From Siphonodentalium dalli (lineage: Eukaryota; Mollusca; Scaphopoda; Gadilida; Siphonodentaliidae): a stretch of DNA of 64,000 nucleotides. The notes beneath the pieces were generated by a model. That model was not told the origin of the DNA. It did no database searches and was given only the letters and a program-made list of their open reading frames with translations. Each line of letters opens with the position of its first letter. Position 1 is the stretch's first letter. The stretch covers positions 103,632,278-103,696,277 of the forward strand of contig CP136069.1 of assembly GCA_032622095.1 (NCBI GenBank), written 5' to 3'. This document shows positions 1 to 10,940 of this stretch, piece after piece. Both the position numbers and the translations under genes were made by a program.

Positions 1-693
1 TTGAATTAGCTTTAAATTGTTCCCCCTTAAAAATGGTGAGGTCCAGGAAATCGATGGATGTTTCTGATTGCGTGCGTGTGAGCTTGATGTGTGGAGAGTG
101 GTCATTCAAAATATTAAAAAATTGGTCCAAATCTGCTACGGAATGAGGCCATACCAAGAAAATGTCATCGGGGTATCGTAGAAATGTGAGGGGCTGTTTT
201 GGGCAATTTGCTAGTGCCTCATCCTCCCACTGTGCCATGAATATTGAGCTAAAGTTTGGGGCCGACCGTTTTCCCATACTAACCCACTTTATTTGTTGGT
301 AAATTTCTCCGTTGAATTCAAAGTCATTGCCTTCAAGCGAAATTTTTAAGAACTCAAGAATTTCTTTCGTGGGCCGGCGGTTGTCAGAATAAAATTCAAA
401 CGCACGTTCGACCGCTGTGATGCCTTCTTCGATTGGAATATTCGTATACATATTTTTGACATCGAACGAGACCAGGAGAGCATCACTTGGGTTTTAATTT
501 TCGAAAGTTTAGCGAGTAAGTCCTCTGTGTTTTTTATGTAACTGGGGTGCCGGTTTGCGACTGGTTTTAGGAAAAAGTCAATATATCTTGAAAGATTGTA
601 TGATTCGGAATTGCAATCACTTATGATTGGTCGGCCGGGAGGTGTGAGAGTGTCTGTCCATGATTCCACGGGCTTATTTATTTTAATAGTCAT
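1..693 (-). pseudogene. Penelope-like reverse transcriptase, palm region (frameshifted)
   Basis: Translation of the minus strand from 693 gives PPGRPIISDC, then YNLSRYIDFFLKP, a pattern typical of Penelope-type RT. After a one-base shift near 495 it continues with LLVSFDVKNMYTNIP (catalytic motif A, Asp in SFDV), then KWVSMGKRSAPNFSSIFMAQ (motif B) and FLRYPDDIFLVW (motif C, with the two catalytic Asp in YPDD). IDFLDLTIF follows up to the window edge. The enzyme would copy the element RNA into DNA. The shift at a run of A/C residues near 492-497 breaks the frame, and the usual segment before the KIHKP-like motif is missing at the junction near 690. Family assignment is firm; activity is excluded for this copy. 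Confidence 0.9.
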
Positions 694-1328
694 ATAGAAT
701 CTCCTATTTCTAGAACTGCGTTTCGGCCAAATACATTGTTTAACTGACGTAAAGCCTCTTTGATATAATTTTCTCTGGACATAATTACCGTCGCAGAGCC
801 TTTATCGGCGGGTTTGATAACAATTTTCCTATTCTTTCTAAATTTAAACAGAGCCCGCCGTTCTGAAGCGCACAAATTTTGCTTATTATGGTAAATGTGT
901 AAGCCCTTAATTCTTTCTGTTACATTTGAGCGGCCTCTGACAATTGCCGGGTCAGCATTTTTGTCGTCTGGGACCCAGGCCGTCTTGTCTTTGAAAGGTT
1001 TATGAGCTCCATTCGAATACCTAAATTTGTCAAAGAAGCACGTTTTCTGAAAAAAAGTGTGACCCGGATTTGAACCGTTCAGTTCATTGGTCACCTTGTG
1101 GTCCTTAAAGAACGGTGGTCCAAATTCCTGGCCAGTTTCGTCATCCACAAATCTCACCTTTGTTCTGTCAAAATCGGCTGGTGTGGGTACAAACGCTAAG
1201 CCGCGCGATAGCAGTGATTTTTTATCGGATGATAAGACCATGTTACCAGTTAGGTTAACGATATTTGTCCCCATGCCTAGGTCCACTGGGCGGCTTTTGC
1301 CCTTACCCTGATTTAGTTTAAAGGACAC
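690..1328 (-). pseudogene. Penelope-like reverse transcriptase, N-terminal region
   Basis: This open frame of about 212 codons carries the characteristic N-terminal part of Penelope-type RT: VNLTGNMVLSSDKKSLLSRG and LAFVPTP near residues 25-50, then the conserved KIVIKPADKGSATVIMSREN near residue 170 and YIKEALRQLNN. The frame stops just where the next frame (to 346) resumes with a KINKP motif equivalent to the usual KIHKP. About 45 residues normally found between these blocks are absent, so an internal deletion plus frame change is inferred. It is adjacent to, and was presumably once continuous with, the palm region at 1-693. It overlaps the upstream SGNH-like frame by 16 bases. Confidence 0.85.
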
Positions 1329-1936
1329 ACAGGGTCAATGCTGTCTAACCATTCCCTGTACAAGCGATTGGCAGTCGCTTCATTCCAGTGAACCTCCTCA
1401 GATTTAGGATTTTTTGAAACGCACGTTTTGAAAAGATGGGAGGGTGCTTTCGGAAGTATTGTAATTTGGTCCTTTTTTCTGACCGAAACTGCTCGATTAA
1501 TTTCGTTTGACATGGATGAGTGAGGTTCACTGCGGTCGTTAATCCCAATATTCAAAATGATTTTTTCGGGACGGGACAAGCCCTTGTAATTTGAAGCCAT
1601 GCTCCGAAAGTCAGAAAGTTTGGCACCTGGGTAACATTCAACCTGGATGTCAGAGTGACAGTCCAGGTTTATGCGCGAAAGATTGGATGCGCCCCATAGA
1701 AGTATCCTCCTCGTTACATTATGTAGAGTCCATTTTTGTTTGGGGCCTTGGTGCCGAAATTTCCAAAATTTTGATGATGTGCGATCATAATTATTATTTG
1801 TTTGGTTCCCTCGAGGTTATTTCTCACCCGAGAGTTGTGTATGAGATGATATTGGTGATGTGATATTATTTGCAGCCAGTGAAGATGGGCTGGTTCTTAC
1901 ATCTGGCCGTTTGTTCACTACAGGTGGAGTAGGTGA
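1313..1936 (-). pseudogene. SGNH-esterase-like N-terminal region of the Penelope-like element
   Basis: Reading the minus strand from about 1720, the frame shows RILLWGASNLSRI (resembling SGNH block I, G-x-S-N with the nucleophile serine), then VECYPGAKLSDFRSM and IILNIGINDRS (resembling the block with G-x-N-D). This order and spacing are those of an SGNH hydrolase fold. From 1936 to about 1740 a Ser/Pro/Asn-rich leader can be read only through two further frame changes. The frame runs to TAA at 1313, 16 bases into the RT frame, so either two overlapping ORFs or a frameshifted single ORF is possible. The esterase assignment is by motif only; a terminal Asp-x-x-His block is not evident. Confidence 0.6.
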
Positions 1937-3970
1937 TAGTATAGTCATTTGGGCCAATTCTACAGCGCGGATATGCCCTTAATTGACAAAGTCATGGGTT
2001 GAAGGTGGACTACGTTGACCGTTGCGTATTAATATAAGGACCACATGCAGTTCGAAATACTGATTATATGGGTCTTCCTGAAGTTGTGAATATCGTGATG
2101 GGCCAAAATATGATGGTTATAGTCATTTCGGCCCATTCTACAGTGCGGATACGCCCTTAATTGACACAATGATGGGTTGAAGATGGACTACATTGACCGT
2201 TGTTTTATAAAAGGACCACACGCAGTTCGAACTACTGGTCATGTGGGTCATCCCGAACTAGTGAATATCGTGATAGGATAGGATAGGATAGGATATTTTA
2301 TTTCAATATACATATATAAATTAATACATAATACATTTGACAAATATTGTAATGTATATTCGAGGGGGTGGCATAGTCAGGCTAGACTGTCTTACTGTCA
2401 CCCCCTTAGAGATGAATAAATGTTAACATATATAGGCGGTCAAGATTTATTGTACAATGCACGGCTATGAAATTATGTATTACATAATGGTTCCATTCGT
2501 GATATGCCAAACTATGATGGTTATAGTCATTTGGGCCAATTCTACAGTGCGGATACGCCTTAATTGACAAAGTCATGGGTTGAAGTTGGACTATATTGAC
2601 CGTTGTGTAATAAAAGGACCACATGCAGTTCGAAATATTGGTTATTTGGGTCATCCCGAACTTGTGAATATCATGAAACGTCAAAATATGATGGTTATAG
2701 TCATTTGGGCCAATTCTACAGTGCGGATACGCCTTAATTGACAAAGTCATCGGTTGAAGTTGGACAACATTGACCGTTGTGTAATAAAAAGACCACACGC
2801 AGTTCGAAATATTGGTTATATGGGTCATCACGAACTTGTGAATATCGTGATAGGTCAAAATATGATGGTTATAGTCATTTGGGCCAATTCTACAGTGCGG
2901 ATACGCCCTTAATTGACACAATAATGGGTTGAAGTTGGACTACATTGACCGTTGTGTAATAAAAGGAACACGCAGTTCGAAATAATGGTGATATGGGTCA
3001 TCCCGAACTTGTTAATATCGTGATAGACCAAAATATGATGGCTATAGTCATTTGGGCCAATTCTAAAGTGCGGATACGCCCTCAATTGACACAATCATGG
3101 GTTGAAGATGGACTACATTGACCGTTGTTTAATAAAAGGACGACACGCAGTTCGAAATACTGATTATATGGGTCATCCCGAACTTGTGAATATCGTGATA
3201 GGCCAAAATATGATGGTTATAGTCATTTGGGCCAATTCTTCAGTGCGGGCCGTTGTGTAATAAAAGGACCACACGCAGTTCGAAATATTGGTTATATGGG
3301 TCATCCCGAACTTGTGAATATCGTGATAGGTCAAAATATGATGGTTATAGTCATTTGGGCCCATTCTACAGTGCGGATACGCCCTTAATTGACAAAATCG
3401 TGGGTTAAAGATGGACTACATTGACCGTTGTGTAATAAAAGGACCACACACAGTTCTAAATACTGGTGATATGGGTCATCTCGAACTTGTGAATATCGTG
3501 ATAGGTCAAAATATGATGGTTATAGTCAATTGGGCCCATTTTACTGTGACGATACGACCTTAATTGATACAGTTATTTGTTGATGTTGAACAATGGGCAT
3601 CATTGTGTAATAAAGTGACCACCCCAGTTTGACATCGGGTGATATGGGTCATCACGAGATTTGCCAACATAAATATGATGGCTATATTCATTTGATCCAA
3701 TTTTGCAGTCCGGATACGCCATTAATTAAAACAAATATATGTTAAAGTTAGACACCGGTGATCCTTATGTAAGAAATTGACCACATTGAGTTCGAATATG
3801 ATATGGGTCATGGAAAACTATGTGAAACCCTTTACTGATATAGTAATTTGAGTCAATTGTACAATGTGAATACTCCTCTAATGGACACACTATTGTGTTG
3901 TATAGCTGGACAACGAACATCTTCGTGTAACGATATGGCTACATGCGGTTTGAAATCTGATTATTTGAGC
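1937..3970. repeat. Satellite array, about 175-bp unit
   Basis: The landmark ATAGTCATTTGGGCC recurs at 1941, 2119, 2523, 2697, 2872, 3044, 3219, 3347, 3522 and, in decayed form, near 3684 and 3840. The usual spacing is 172-178 bases. The 3219-3347 unit has lost about 47 bp. A 222-bp insertion explains the long gap between 2119 and 2523. The central units are nearly identical while those past 3560 drift strongly, as expected when unequal exchange homogenises the middle of an array. Long minus-strand open frames across it are repeat translations, not genes. Confidence 0.95.
2276..2497 (-). mobile_element. Short retroposon (LINE 3' end or SINE) inside the satellite
   Basis: A 222-bp segment interrupts one satellite unit and is flanked by the 7-bp duplication CGTGATA (2269-2275 and 2498-2504). 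Read on the minus strand it ends in GAAATAAAATATCCTATCC, an A-rich signal plus a pentanucleotide tail, and carries a hairpin formed by GGGGGTGACAG and the CCACCCCC near 2365-2407. These are features of a 5'-truncated LINE or a SINE 3' end. It has no coding capacity. Confidence 0.7.
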
Positions 3971-4570
3971 CATAACGAATTGGCATAGCCAATGTAATAC
4001 AAATAAGATGCTCACTTGTTTTAACTTCCAACATCAGTTAACCTTTAGTTTCATGTGTTTGTTGGTCAGCACCATGCACGGGTGAAATTCAAATAAACCA
4101 AAACCGGACTACTCAGCTCCATATCCACCACGAATCGACGAAACTAATGCTTTAGGATTCACACTCGTTGTATCTTCCAACACCAGTGAAGTTTTATTGT
4201 CATTTATTATCTGATCCTGTGAGCAGCGAATTAACCAAACCGGATCTCACCTCTTCTATGAGCCGATTATTGGAGCCATAACGAATTGGCAAAACCAATG
4301 TAATACAAATAAGATGCTCACTTGTTTTAACTTCCAACATCAGTTAACTTTTAGTTTCATGTGTTTGCTTGTCATCACCATGCACGGGTGAAATTCAAAT
4401 CAGCGAAAACCGGACTACTCCGCTCCATATCCACCACGAATCGACGAAACTAATGCTTTAGGATTCGCACTCGTTCTATCTTCCAACACCAGTGATGTTT
4501 TATTTTCATCTATTATCTGATCCTGTGAGCAGCAAATCAACCAAACCGGATCTCACCTCTTCTATGTGCC
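3971..4570. repeat. Two-copy tandem repeat, 306-bp unit
   Basis: The stretch starting CATAACGAATTGGC at 3971 is repeated from 4277 with few changes (for example GGATTCACACTCGTTG against GGATTCGCACTCGTTC). The second copy fades out near 4565. It continues directly from the decayed edge of the 175-bp satellite. No coding signal was found. Confidence 0.9.
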
Positions 4571-4690
4571 CACAGTTGGCTTATTTGTAACGGTGTTCTC
4601 GGTAATACTCGCGATGTGTGATCGCGCTCGCTGCTCGCGCTCGCGGCTCGCCCTCGGCTAACGGAATCGTATATCTCTATATAGATATAG
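4571..4690. other. GC-rich spacer
   Basis: This short spacer contains an imperfect run of CGCTCG/GCTCGC repeats (4625-4660) and a TATA/TAGATA-rich stretch leading into the next element. Nothing else is recognised. Confidence 0.5.
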
Positions 4691-5621
4691 ATATCTATTA
4701 TATATTTTGGAAGATCTGTTTGTTTGTTTGTTTGTTTGTGTGTGTGTGTAATCGATGAACTCGAAAACGGCCGACCCGATTTCGATGAAACTTGGTATGT
4801 GGGGGTATTTTCGGGTCAGGAGTAACATAGGCCTATTGATTTTCAGATCCGAGGTCAACTTTTCACGTGCCGAGGTCAAATCTGTTTTTACGCTGTGTTA
4901 CGGGACTTTCATTTGAGTTCGGTGCTTACAAATCGATTCGAAACAGCGCGAATAATAAAATGCCAGTCATAATAATGACACTGTGAGAATCTTTCGTGTT
5001 TCCTCTTTCCAACGATATATAATGCGTATGTATCCGTTTTAGTTATCTGCCTCAATTATCAAGAAGAAGTGGTACTATCTTCCATCAGGATAAAAACAAT
5101 GCGTAACTTCTATGACGTCGTTAGAGGTAATAACGTTAGATCACGTTAACGCTTAACCGGCCGATGCATTTGACTGTTTCAGACGTCTTGGCGATATCTC
5201 GGGCACCGATGGTAATTTATCTTTACGTTGAAACTTGATAATTAATGAGCGTGTGTGTATGAGGCGCGTTTATATACTTGAGTGGAAATAAAATCGGGTT
5301 AAACTGGCGGATTTTTACGGACGAAATTTGATGCATAGGGTATCTCGGTATCCGCTGGGCCGATTTCCCGGTATCCGCTGGGCCGATTTCCACCATTTTT
5401 GGGGTGTTGGTGTTTGACCCCACCTGACCTGGACCTTCAAAAAATGGTCAATTCAAGGTCAAATCGGGTAAAACCGGATGGATTTCGACGGGTACTTTTG
5501 TCGGGTACTTTTGTTCGGGCACTGTGTTTTGGACGGGTCAAATCGTGACCCCACTTGACCTTGGCCTTCAAAATAGACAATTCAAGGTCAAAGCCCGGAC
5601 GAAGTCGGGTCACCTTCTAGT
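4691..5621 (+). mobile_element. Pearl/Helentron-like non-autonomous element
   Basis: The element begins with TATATATTTTGGAAGATCTG followed by TTTG/TG microsatellite, then the block CGATTTCGATGAAACTTGG that recurs in all family members. It ends with the hairpin CCCGGACGAAGTCGGG and TCACCTTCTAGT at 5621. A hairpin a few bases before CTAGT fits the Helitron/Helentron 3' end (CTRRT). The middle holds GGTCAAATCG/GACCTTGACC tandem-type blocks and a 22-bp duplication (GTATCCGCTGGGCCGATTTC, near 5349-5390). Most of the interior matches, in inverse, the copy at 59881-60818. Confidence 0.65.
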
Positions 5622-7951
5622 AATATATATATACATAGCAGAACATATTCTGGCCAATCAAAATCGGCAGGAAATGAGAACAGAGACGTCCATTTCAACA
5701 ATATGCACTGACTGACTCCCGATAAATATATGCATTTGCACCCCCCTGCAAATAACTGCATGGTGAGATTATGTGTCGTTCCATGCATGGGAGGACGGGG
5801 ATTTATCAACCGGGAGCTAGAGACGTGATCTACGCAGGGGCACGTAGATTAGATACAGATTAGTATAGAGGGATTCAACAGATTCACATCCGTACGCTCT
5901 TCAAACTCTCGAAATAACTTAACAATGAGACACATTAAACGAAATGATCGAAGAAAACTGACTCTTCAGGAAATCTATTAAATCGCTATAATGCATTAGT
6001 ATCTTGTTCAAAGCTTGTATTTATGTGGTTCTATTGGTTTAATTATATTAAAGTTGCGGTCCCACGAGAAAACACGATAAATGTTTTGGACATATAGCGT
6101 CATAGACCTTGGAATTTCACGTTTTTGGGCTTTCACACTCTCTGAATTCCATATGGCAACCTTTGTCAAAATCGAATCCTATTTGTGCTATGTAAATGTC
6201 AACAATTCAAATAATCGATCGATTCCCAAATGAAGATAGGGTTCCGCGAATCAAAACAGGTCGAAAAATACGAGATATACTTCTATACAAACTTTGTATA
6301 CTTTTTTGTGCGAAAAATTGTTAACCCTTTGAGTGCCACGGGTCAGCGTTATCGACGCTAGAGTACCAGAGGCCGATGACACCGGCCTTGGTTTCAGAAT
6401 TCCATATTTTGATGAAAACCAAATGTCATGTCCACCAAGGTGATTTTATGTGAAGAGAAGATATTTCCAGTAAACTTTAGTTGCATACCCGTGTGAAGTG
6501 TGCATTTCTTTTTTATAGTTTTATAGCGTATAAACTTGGTTATATGAACATTTTCGTTAAAATTCAATGACGTAATTTTCGACCAACTTCGGTCGGAATG
6601 GCACAGAAGCTAGAAGGCTCATTTACCCATCTGCCACCATAATATCCATATTTGTTATTTGTGTTACTATAATTATGATCATCGTAATTGATATAATGAC
6701 AATTCTTGTTCAAAATGCTGGTTTTAATGATGGAATATCTATCTCAATGACCCAACGTGTCCGTTGAAATGTGTTCCTGAACGGATTGTACCAAAGAAGA
6801 ACAGGGTGGTAATTTATATGGCAATTGTCAGGGCACCCGCACACAATCATACTTAAACGTTCGGTGCCAGTGTACGGCAAATTACAAATCACAATATATT
6901 TACTGTCATCGAATTGGCGCTGTCGCCTAACAGACAGTAACATATTTGTAGCCCAGAAATCGACAGATACTGTGTTTTGTTTTTCGATAAAATTAATGTC
7001 AACAAACGAAATATATACGATCGACTGACTACATTTAAGATGAACTGACTTGTAAGCCGATGCCCTGGTAGTTATTCGCTACAATGAAATGTGCTGAAAC
7101 AAATTCAGGCCAGGTTTTTTAAGGAGATCAATTGCTCCAGCTTGACATGAAATTTATTTGATATCTATAATATACAAAAGTGGTTAGGGCAAATTTTGTT
7201 TGTATATACTTATTAAGCATTTCATCGCAGCCCCAGCTGCCCGGAACTCCTATACAATTCAAATAAGGAGGGTAGTAATTGCTTTACTGCACGGGTTACA
7301 CATTCGGCTCCTCTCAATTAACATTTCAATGTAAGTATAATTTTTCCTTCATATTATAGATTCTGGGATTATGAATCCCCTTGTTTGATTCAAGGGGTGT
7401 GTTTAGCAATGCGACTCTTTTGCAGTTGTCAAACGGCCAGGTCCGCTGCATCCTGAACAAATGTCAGTTGTTTAAATTGGACATACATGTAGATTAATGG
7501 GTTGGTTCTTGAATTTACATGGGGTTATCATACAAGGACAAGTGACATAATTTTGCCATTGCGACACATTTCACGATTATTATGAATGTCAGTGAGTATA
7601 AACGTTAATAGAATAGTCCAAAATGCTCTATATGGAGCGCTGTGGTGTTGGGAGGGGGTCGGGTCATCAACATCTTTTTTTAAATATTAGCCGAAAAAGC
7701 AGGGGCATGAACAAACGTGCGTTGCTGCCAATAATTTCACCAGCAATGGCCTTACCACATCATTCATGTACTGGGGTTATAATGGCCTTCCTATTTGCAA
7801 TTCAGGTCAGTAATCAGATAACACCATGTCCACGCCATGATGTCCGTTCAAAGCGATTACATGTACCATGTGCATGTATAAATGGCACAAATTGCGAACG
7901 AGGTATTAATTATGTCCAAAATGTCATCATTTGAGATCGCACCCACAGTAG
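5622..7951. other. Non-repetitive stretch with no recognised gene
   Basis: AT-rich sequence. Short open frames such as 6710-6943 (-) and 7623-7934 (+) lack recognisable motifs and clear splice contexts. Nothing here can be supported as a gene, RNA or transposon, although undetected host introns or regulatory DNA are possible. Confidence 0.5.
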
Positions 7952-8092
7952 AGTCCGGTGGACAACGAAACAATATGTGAGATATGCGGATTTAAAACTA
8001 ATTGCAAGTATAACCTGAATATACATAAATCAAGACGTCATGAAACCCTGTCGCCAAGTGTGCTACATCAACAACCACATGAGACAAACTGA
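7952..8092 (+). pseudogene. C2H2 zinc-finger fragment (exon remnant or terminal exon)
   Basis: A short frame between two stops encodes one C2H2 finger at about 7976-8041: ICEICGFKTNCKYNLN, then IHKSRRHE. The two Cys are two residues apart, 12 residues separate the second Cys from the first His, and the two His are four residues apart, with Leu three residues before the first His as in the consensus. Such fingers bind DNA or RNA in nuclear proteins. No second finger, start codon or convincing splice acceptor is seen (only a weak CACAGTAG before it), and the frame stops 16 codons after the finger. It may be a terminal exon of a zinc-finger gene or a pseudogene fragment. Confidence 0.45.
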
Positions 8093-8192
8093 GAAAAACA
8101 CAATGTGTGAGGAATTTGTACATGATGGAATAACAAGAAAACTAAGATGCATGCATCAGGTCGGCCGTGAACTATCTATACCATAGAATTGT

Positions 8193-8574
8193 TGTAGCTA
8201 TCGATTATACATTTTGGAACACCTGTCTGTATGTGTGTATGCATGAATGCATGTGTGTATGTGTTATAGACTATAACACTGCTCGAATTTGGTATTTAAC
8301 GTGTCAACTTGACCTCGCTCATAGGCATGTTTCTGGACCTTGACCGATCCGACTAAAAATTTGTGTGTAGGACTACTTCGATCCCGGGAGCAATATGGAC
8401 GGGTCCAATTTCACGTGGGACCATGTTCTCGAACGTGCTGATATAGGCATGTTTCTGGACCAATTGAACAATAGTTTGGCCAGACGCTGTATATACTGGG
8501 TACTGTCCAGATGGAGGCGATCACCAAAAAAAATTCCCTAACTAGCCCGAACGAAGTCGAGTACATCAGCTAGT
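8193..8574 (+). mobile_element. Pearl/Helentron-like element, diverged copy
   Basis: It starts at ATACATTTTGGAACACCTGT with CTGT/TGTATG microsatellite and ends with the hairpin-like CCCGAACGAAGTCGAG followed by TACATCAGCTAGT. The interior is more diverged than in other copies but retains ATGGACGGGTCC and GACCTTGACC blocks. It abuts the next element head to tail. Confidence 0.6.
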
Positions 8575-9073
8575 TTAATATATATTTTGAACATTTGTCT
8601 GTCTGTTTGTCTGTTAGCTATGGCCGGGAAAACTGCGGGACAGATTTGACGAAATTTGATACCTAGGGGAAATTATTTCCAGGGAGTATTTTGGACGGGT
8701 CAAATCTTGATCCCGACCTGACTTTGACATTCAAAAAGATCAATTCAAGGTCAAATCTGGTAAAACGGAAGTATTTCAACGAAATGTGATACCTACTGTT
8801 ACTTTTGTCCCAGGAGTGTTTCCGGTGGGTCAAATCATGACCCTGACCTGATCTTGACATTCAAAATTGTCAATTCAAGGTCAAATCGGGTAAAGCCGGG
8901 CGGATTTCGACGGGTACTTTTGTCGTGACTTTTGTCCGGGGAGTGTTTTGGACGGGTCAAATCGTGACCCCGACATGACCTTCACCTTTAAAATAGTCTA
9001 TTCAAGGTTAAATCGCGCAATTCTCCGAAAATCAGAGGGGAACATCCCGGACGAAGTCGGTCCACCAGCTACT
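8575..9073 (+). mobile_element. Pearl/Helentron-like element with 130-bp core repeats
   Basis: TATATTTTGAACATTTGTCT plus CTGT microsatellite opens the copy. About three core repeats carry GGACGGGTCAAATC and CAATTCAAGGTCAAATC blocks. It closes with TCCCGGACGAAGTCGGTCCA and CCAGCTACT, one base off the usual CTAGT end. The interior has no coding potential. Confidence 0.7.
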
Positions 9074-10626
9074 ATTATATATTTCTAGATTTAGTTACAA
9101 ACTAAATACCTGTATATTGTACAAAGAAATGTTTGACAAATATATCTGTATCAATATTACCATACGGGTCATTAAAATAGATACGACGAAACAAATTTTG
9201 AAGGGTGCATGTATCAGGTAAATTTTTATATTTCAAATGATGACAGGAATGCGGAAAGTTGAAGTACCTACGTAATACTGGCTATCCGCATGAAGAGATA
9301 TACATGTATATAAAAACCAAAATAGAAGATGACTGCTGCAGACAATGTTTTCCAAAAAAATTCAAAGCATTCGATAGCTCCCATCTAGTTGTCAGCCCGA
9401 AGATCAATATGAAGTTTGGTGACTATCAGATGAGGGATATGTCTGTAGAGTTGCGAAACAATTCAGTCATACAAACGAGGATAAAAGAGGATACCAAATT
9501 GCTGCCTGTGGTAATGTTTTTTAACGAAATTCGGGAAAATTAGATTACTCTCACCCTGGTTATCCAGAAGATCATTGTGGAATCTGGTGACGATCGGACA
9601 AGGGGTGTCGTCTGTAGGATCAACCAAACTATTTAGCCATAAAAATAGTAAAATTGAAGATCACCGCTGGCAGTGATGTCTTCACAAGGACAGCTTGGGA
9701 ACAAAATATGGCTCACATCTAGCGGTGACCCAAAATATCCACATGAGAAAAAGTTCTCCAATAAAAGCTGGCTGCAGGGTGCGCCCATTGATTCAAATTC
9801 GAAATTTAGCAGGGTGTACTGCTTGTGGCCATGTTTTCCCCGCAAATTTGATAGACTGATGGAAAAAACCACTGAATCCGTTGAATCAATATACATGTAT
9901 ACATGGATTAATTTATATACATTGTTATATACAGTACTGGTATATAAAGGTACTGAAAATAACTATATTACTAGTATACACAAAATAAACCATATATCAT
10001 GGCTATGGGTTCTAATATCCGAACATGACAGCTGAGAACTTGGTGTGAATTAAAGAGTGGTGGTTTCTCAAGCATATCTAACCCTCCACGTTAGAAACAT
10101 GCCATTAAATGTCATAAGTATAATCTAGCTTGAGGACAGAAGTGATCCATAAAATCCCCCTTAATTCAACCAGGTCCTCGCGCGATGTATGGTCGATCAC
10201 ATGATGATCTAGGGGGATTAGAATTGTTGTATAAAAACAGCACTACATGTAAATATAAAATAAAATAGTGCTACATCTTATTACAGATTATTGCCATATA
10301 TAATCAGTGATTATACAGACAGTCTGACAAAATAAAGTTTCAGCGACAGTCTATCCGAAGAGGGGAATAATTTCATCTGTTACAGTCAATGGAGCAATTA
10401 TGAATCTGGAAAGGTGAAATTTCTAAGTAATACTATATATCGACATGACGCGATAACATATAACGTAAATGCAATATGGCCGCTGGCGACCATTTTTTCC
10501 TATGAAATTAAAAAAATATTTGATAGCTCTCATCTGATAGATCAATATCAAGATAAATATCAAGTTTGGTGATGATCGGATGAGTGAAGTGGACTGTGGT
10601 CTGTGCTAAACGGTTTAGTAATGCTT
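9074..10626. other. Diverged interspersed repeats, no gene
   Basis: The stretch 9246-9545 and parts of 9640-9860 and 10410-10590 share degenerate blocks (for example GATAGCTC..CATCT, CAATATGAAGTTTGGTGA and GATCGGATGA). They appear to be old copies of one interspersed repeat related to the family at 11640-12260. The 94-codon frame at 9259-9543 falls in this repeat and is not supported as a gene. The remainder is AT-rich with no recognised feature. Confidence 0.5.
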
Positions 10627-10940
10627 AAAAGGATTCTTACCTTAATATTTTTATGTTCACTTTATAAACTTCACTGAGTCATCTTTGTCATGTATTGAGT
10701 TTGATATCTTTTGTTAACAGTTTATAAATCATGTATGTCTCATGTTTGTTATTTTAATTGATGTGTTTAGTATCATTAAATAAAGTTGCATTCCTTAAAA
10801 AGATTCTTACCTCAATGTTTTTATGTTCACTTTATAAACTCCACTGAGTCATCTTTGTCATGTATTGAATTTGATATCTTTTGTTAACAGTTTATAAATT
10901 ATGTATGTCTCGTGTTCGTTATTATATTATATACACTTTA
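10627..10940. repeat. Partial tandem duplication, 171-bp period
   Basis: AAAAGGATTCTTACC at 10627 and AAAAAGATTCTTACC at 10798 start two closely matching segments that share TTTATGTTCACTTTATAAAC and GATATCTTTTGTTAACAG. The second copy breaks off near 10925. Confidence 0.85.

Larger units (their letters stand above)
1..1936 (-). mobile_element. Penelope-like element, degenerate, 3' part outside window
   Basis: The minus strand carries a broken but recognisable Penelope-like retroelement. From its 5' side (high coordinates) it shows a low-complexity Ser/Pro-rich leader, an SGNH-hydrolase-like segment, then the N-terminal and palm parts of a Penelope-type reverse transcriptase. The element leaves the window at base 1, so the RT thumb and any GIY-YIG endonuclease, the family hallmark, cannot be seen. 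Reading-frame changes near 495, 690, 1320, 1730 and 1810 show that it is dead. Its 5' edge abuts the 175-bp satellite at about 1936. The family call rests on the RT motifs. The exact clade is not determined. Confidence 0.88.

Noticed and set aside
2406-3364. Minus-strand proteins of 60-171 codons
   Set aside because: They are translations of the 175-bp satellite, repeating the same 58-residue pattern.
6710-6943. 77-codon minus-strand ORF with a varied composition
   Set aside because: Although its composition is not repetitive, I see no motif and no acceptor/donor pair that would support an exon.
7623-7934. 103-codon plus-strand ORF
   Set aside because: No recognisable domain and no splice or promoter context; the zinc finger just downstream is in a different frame.
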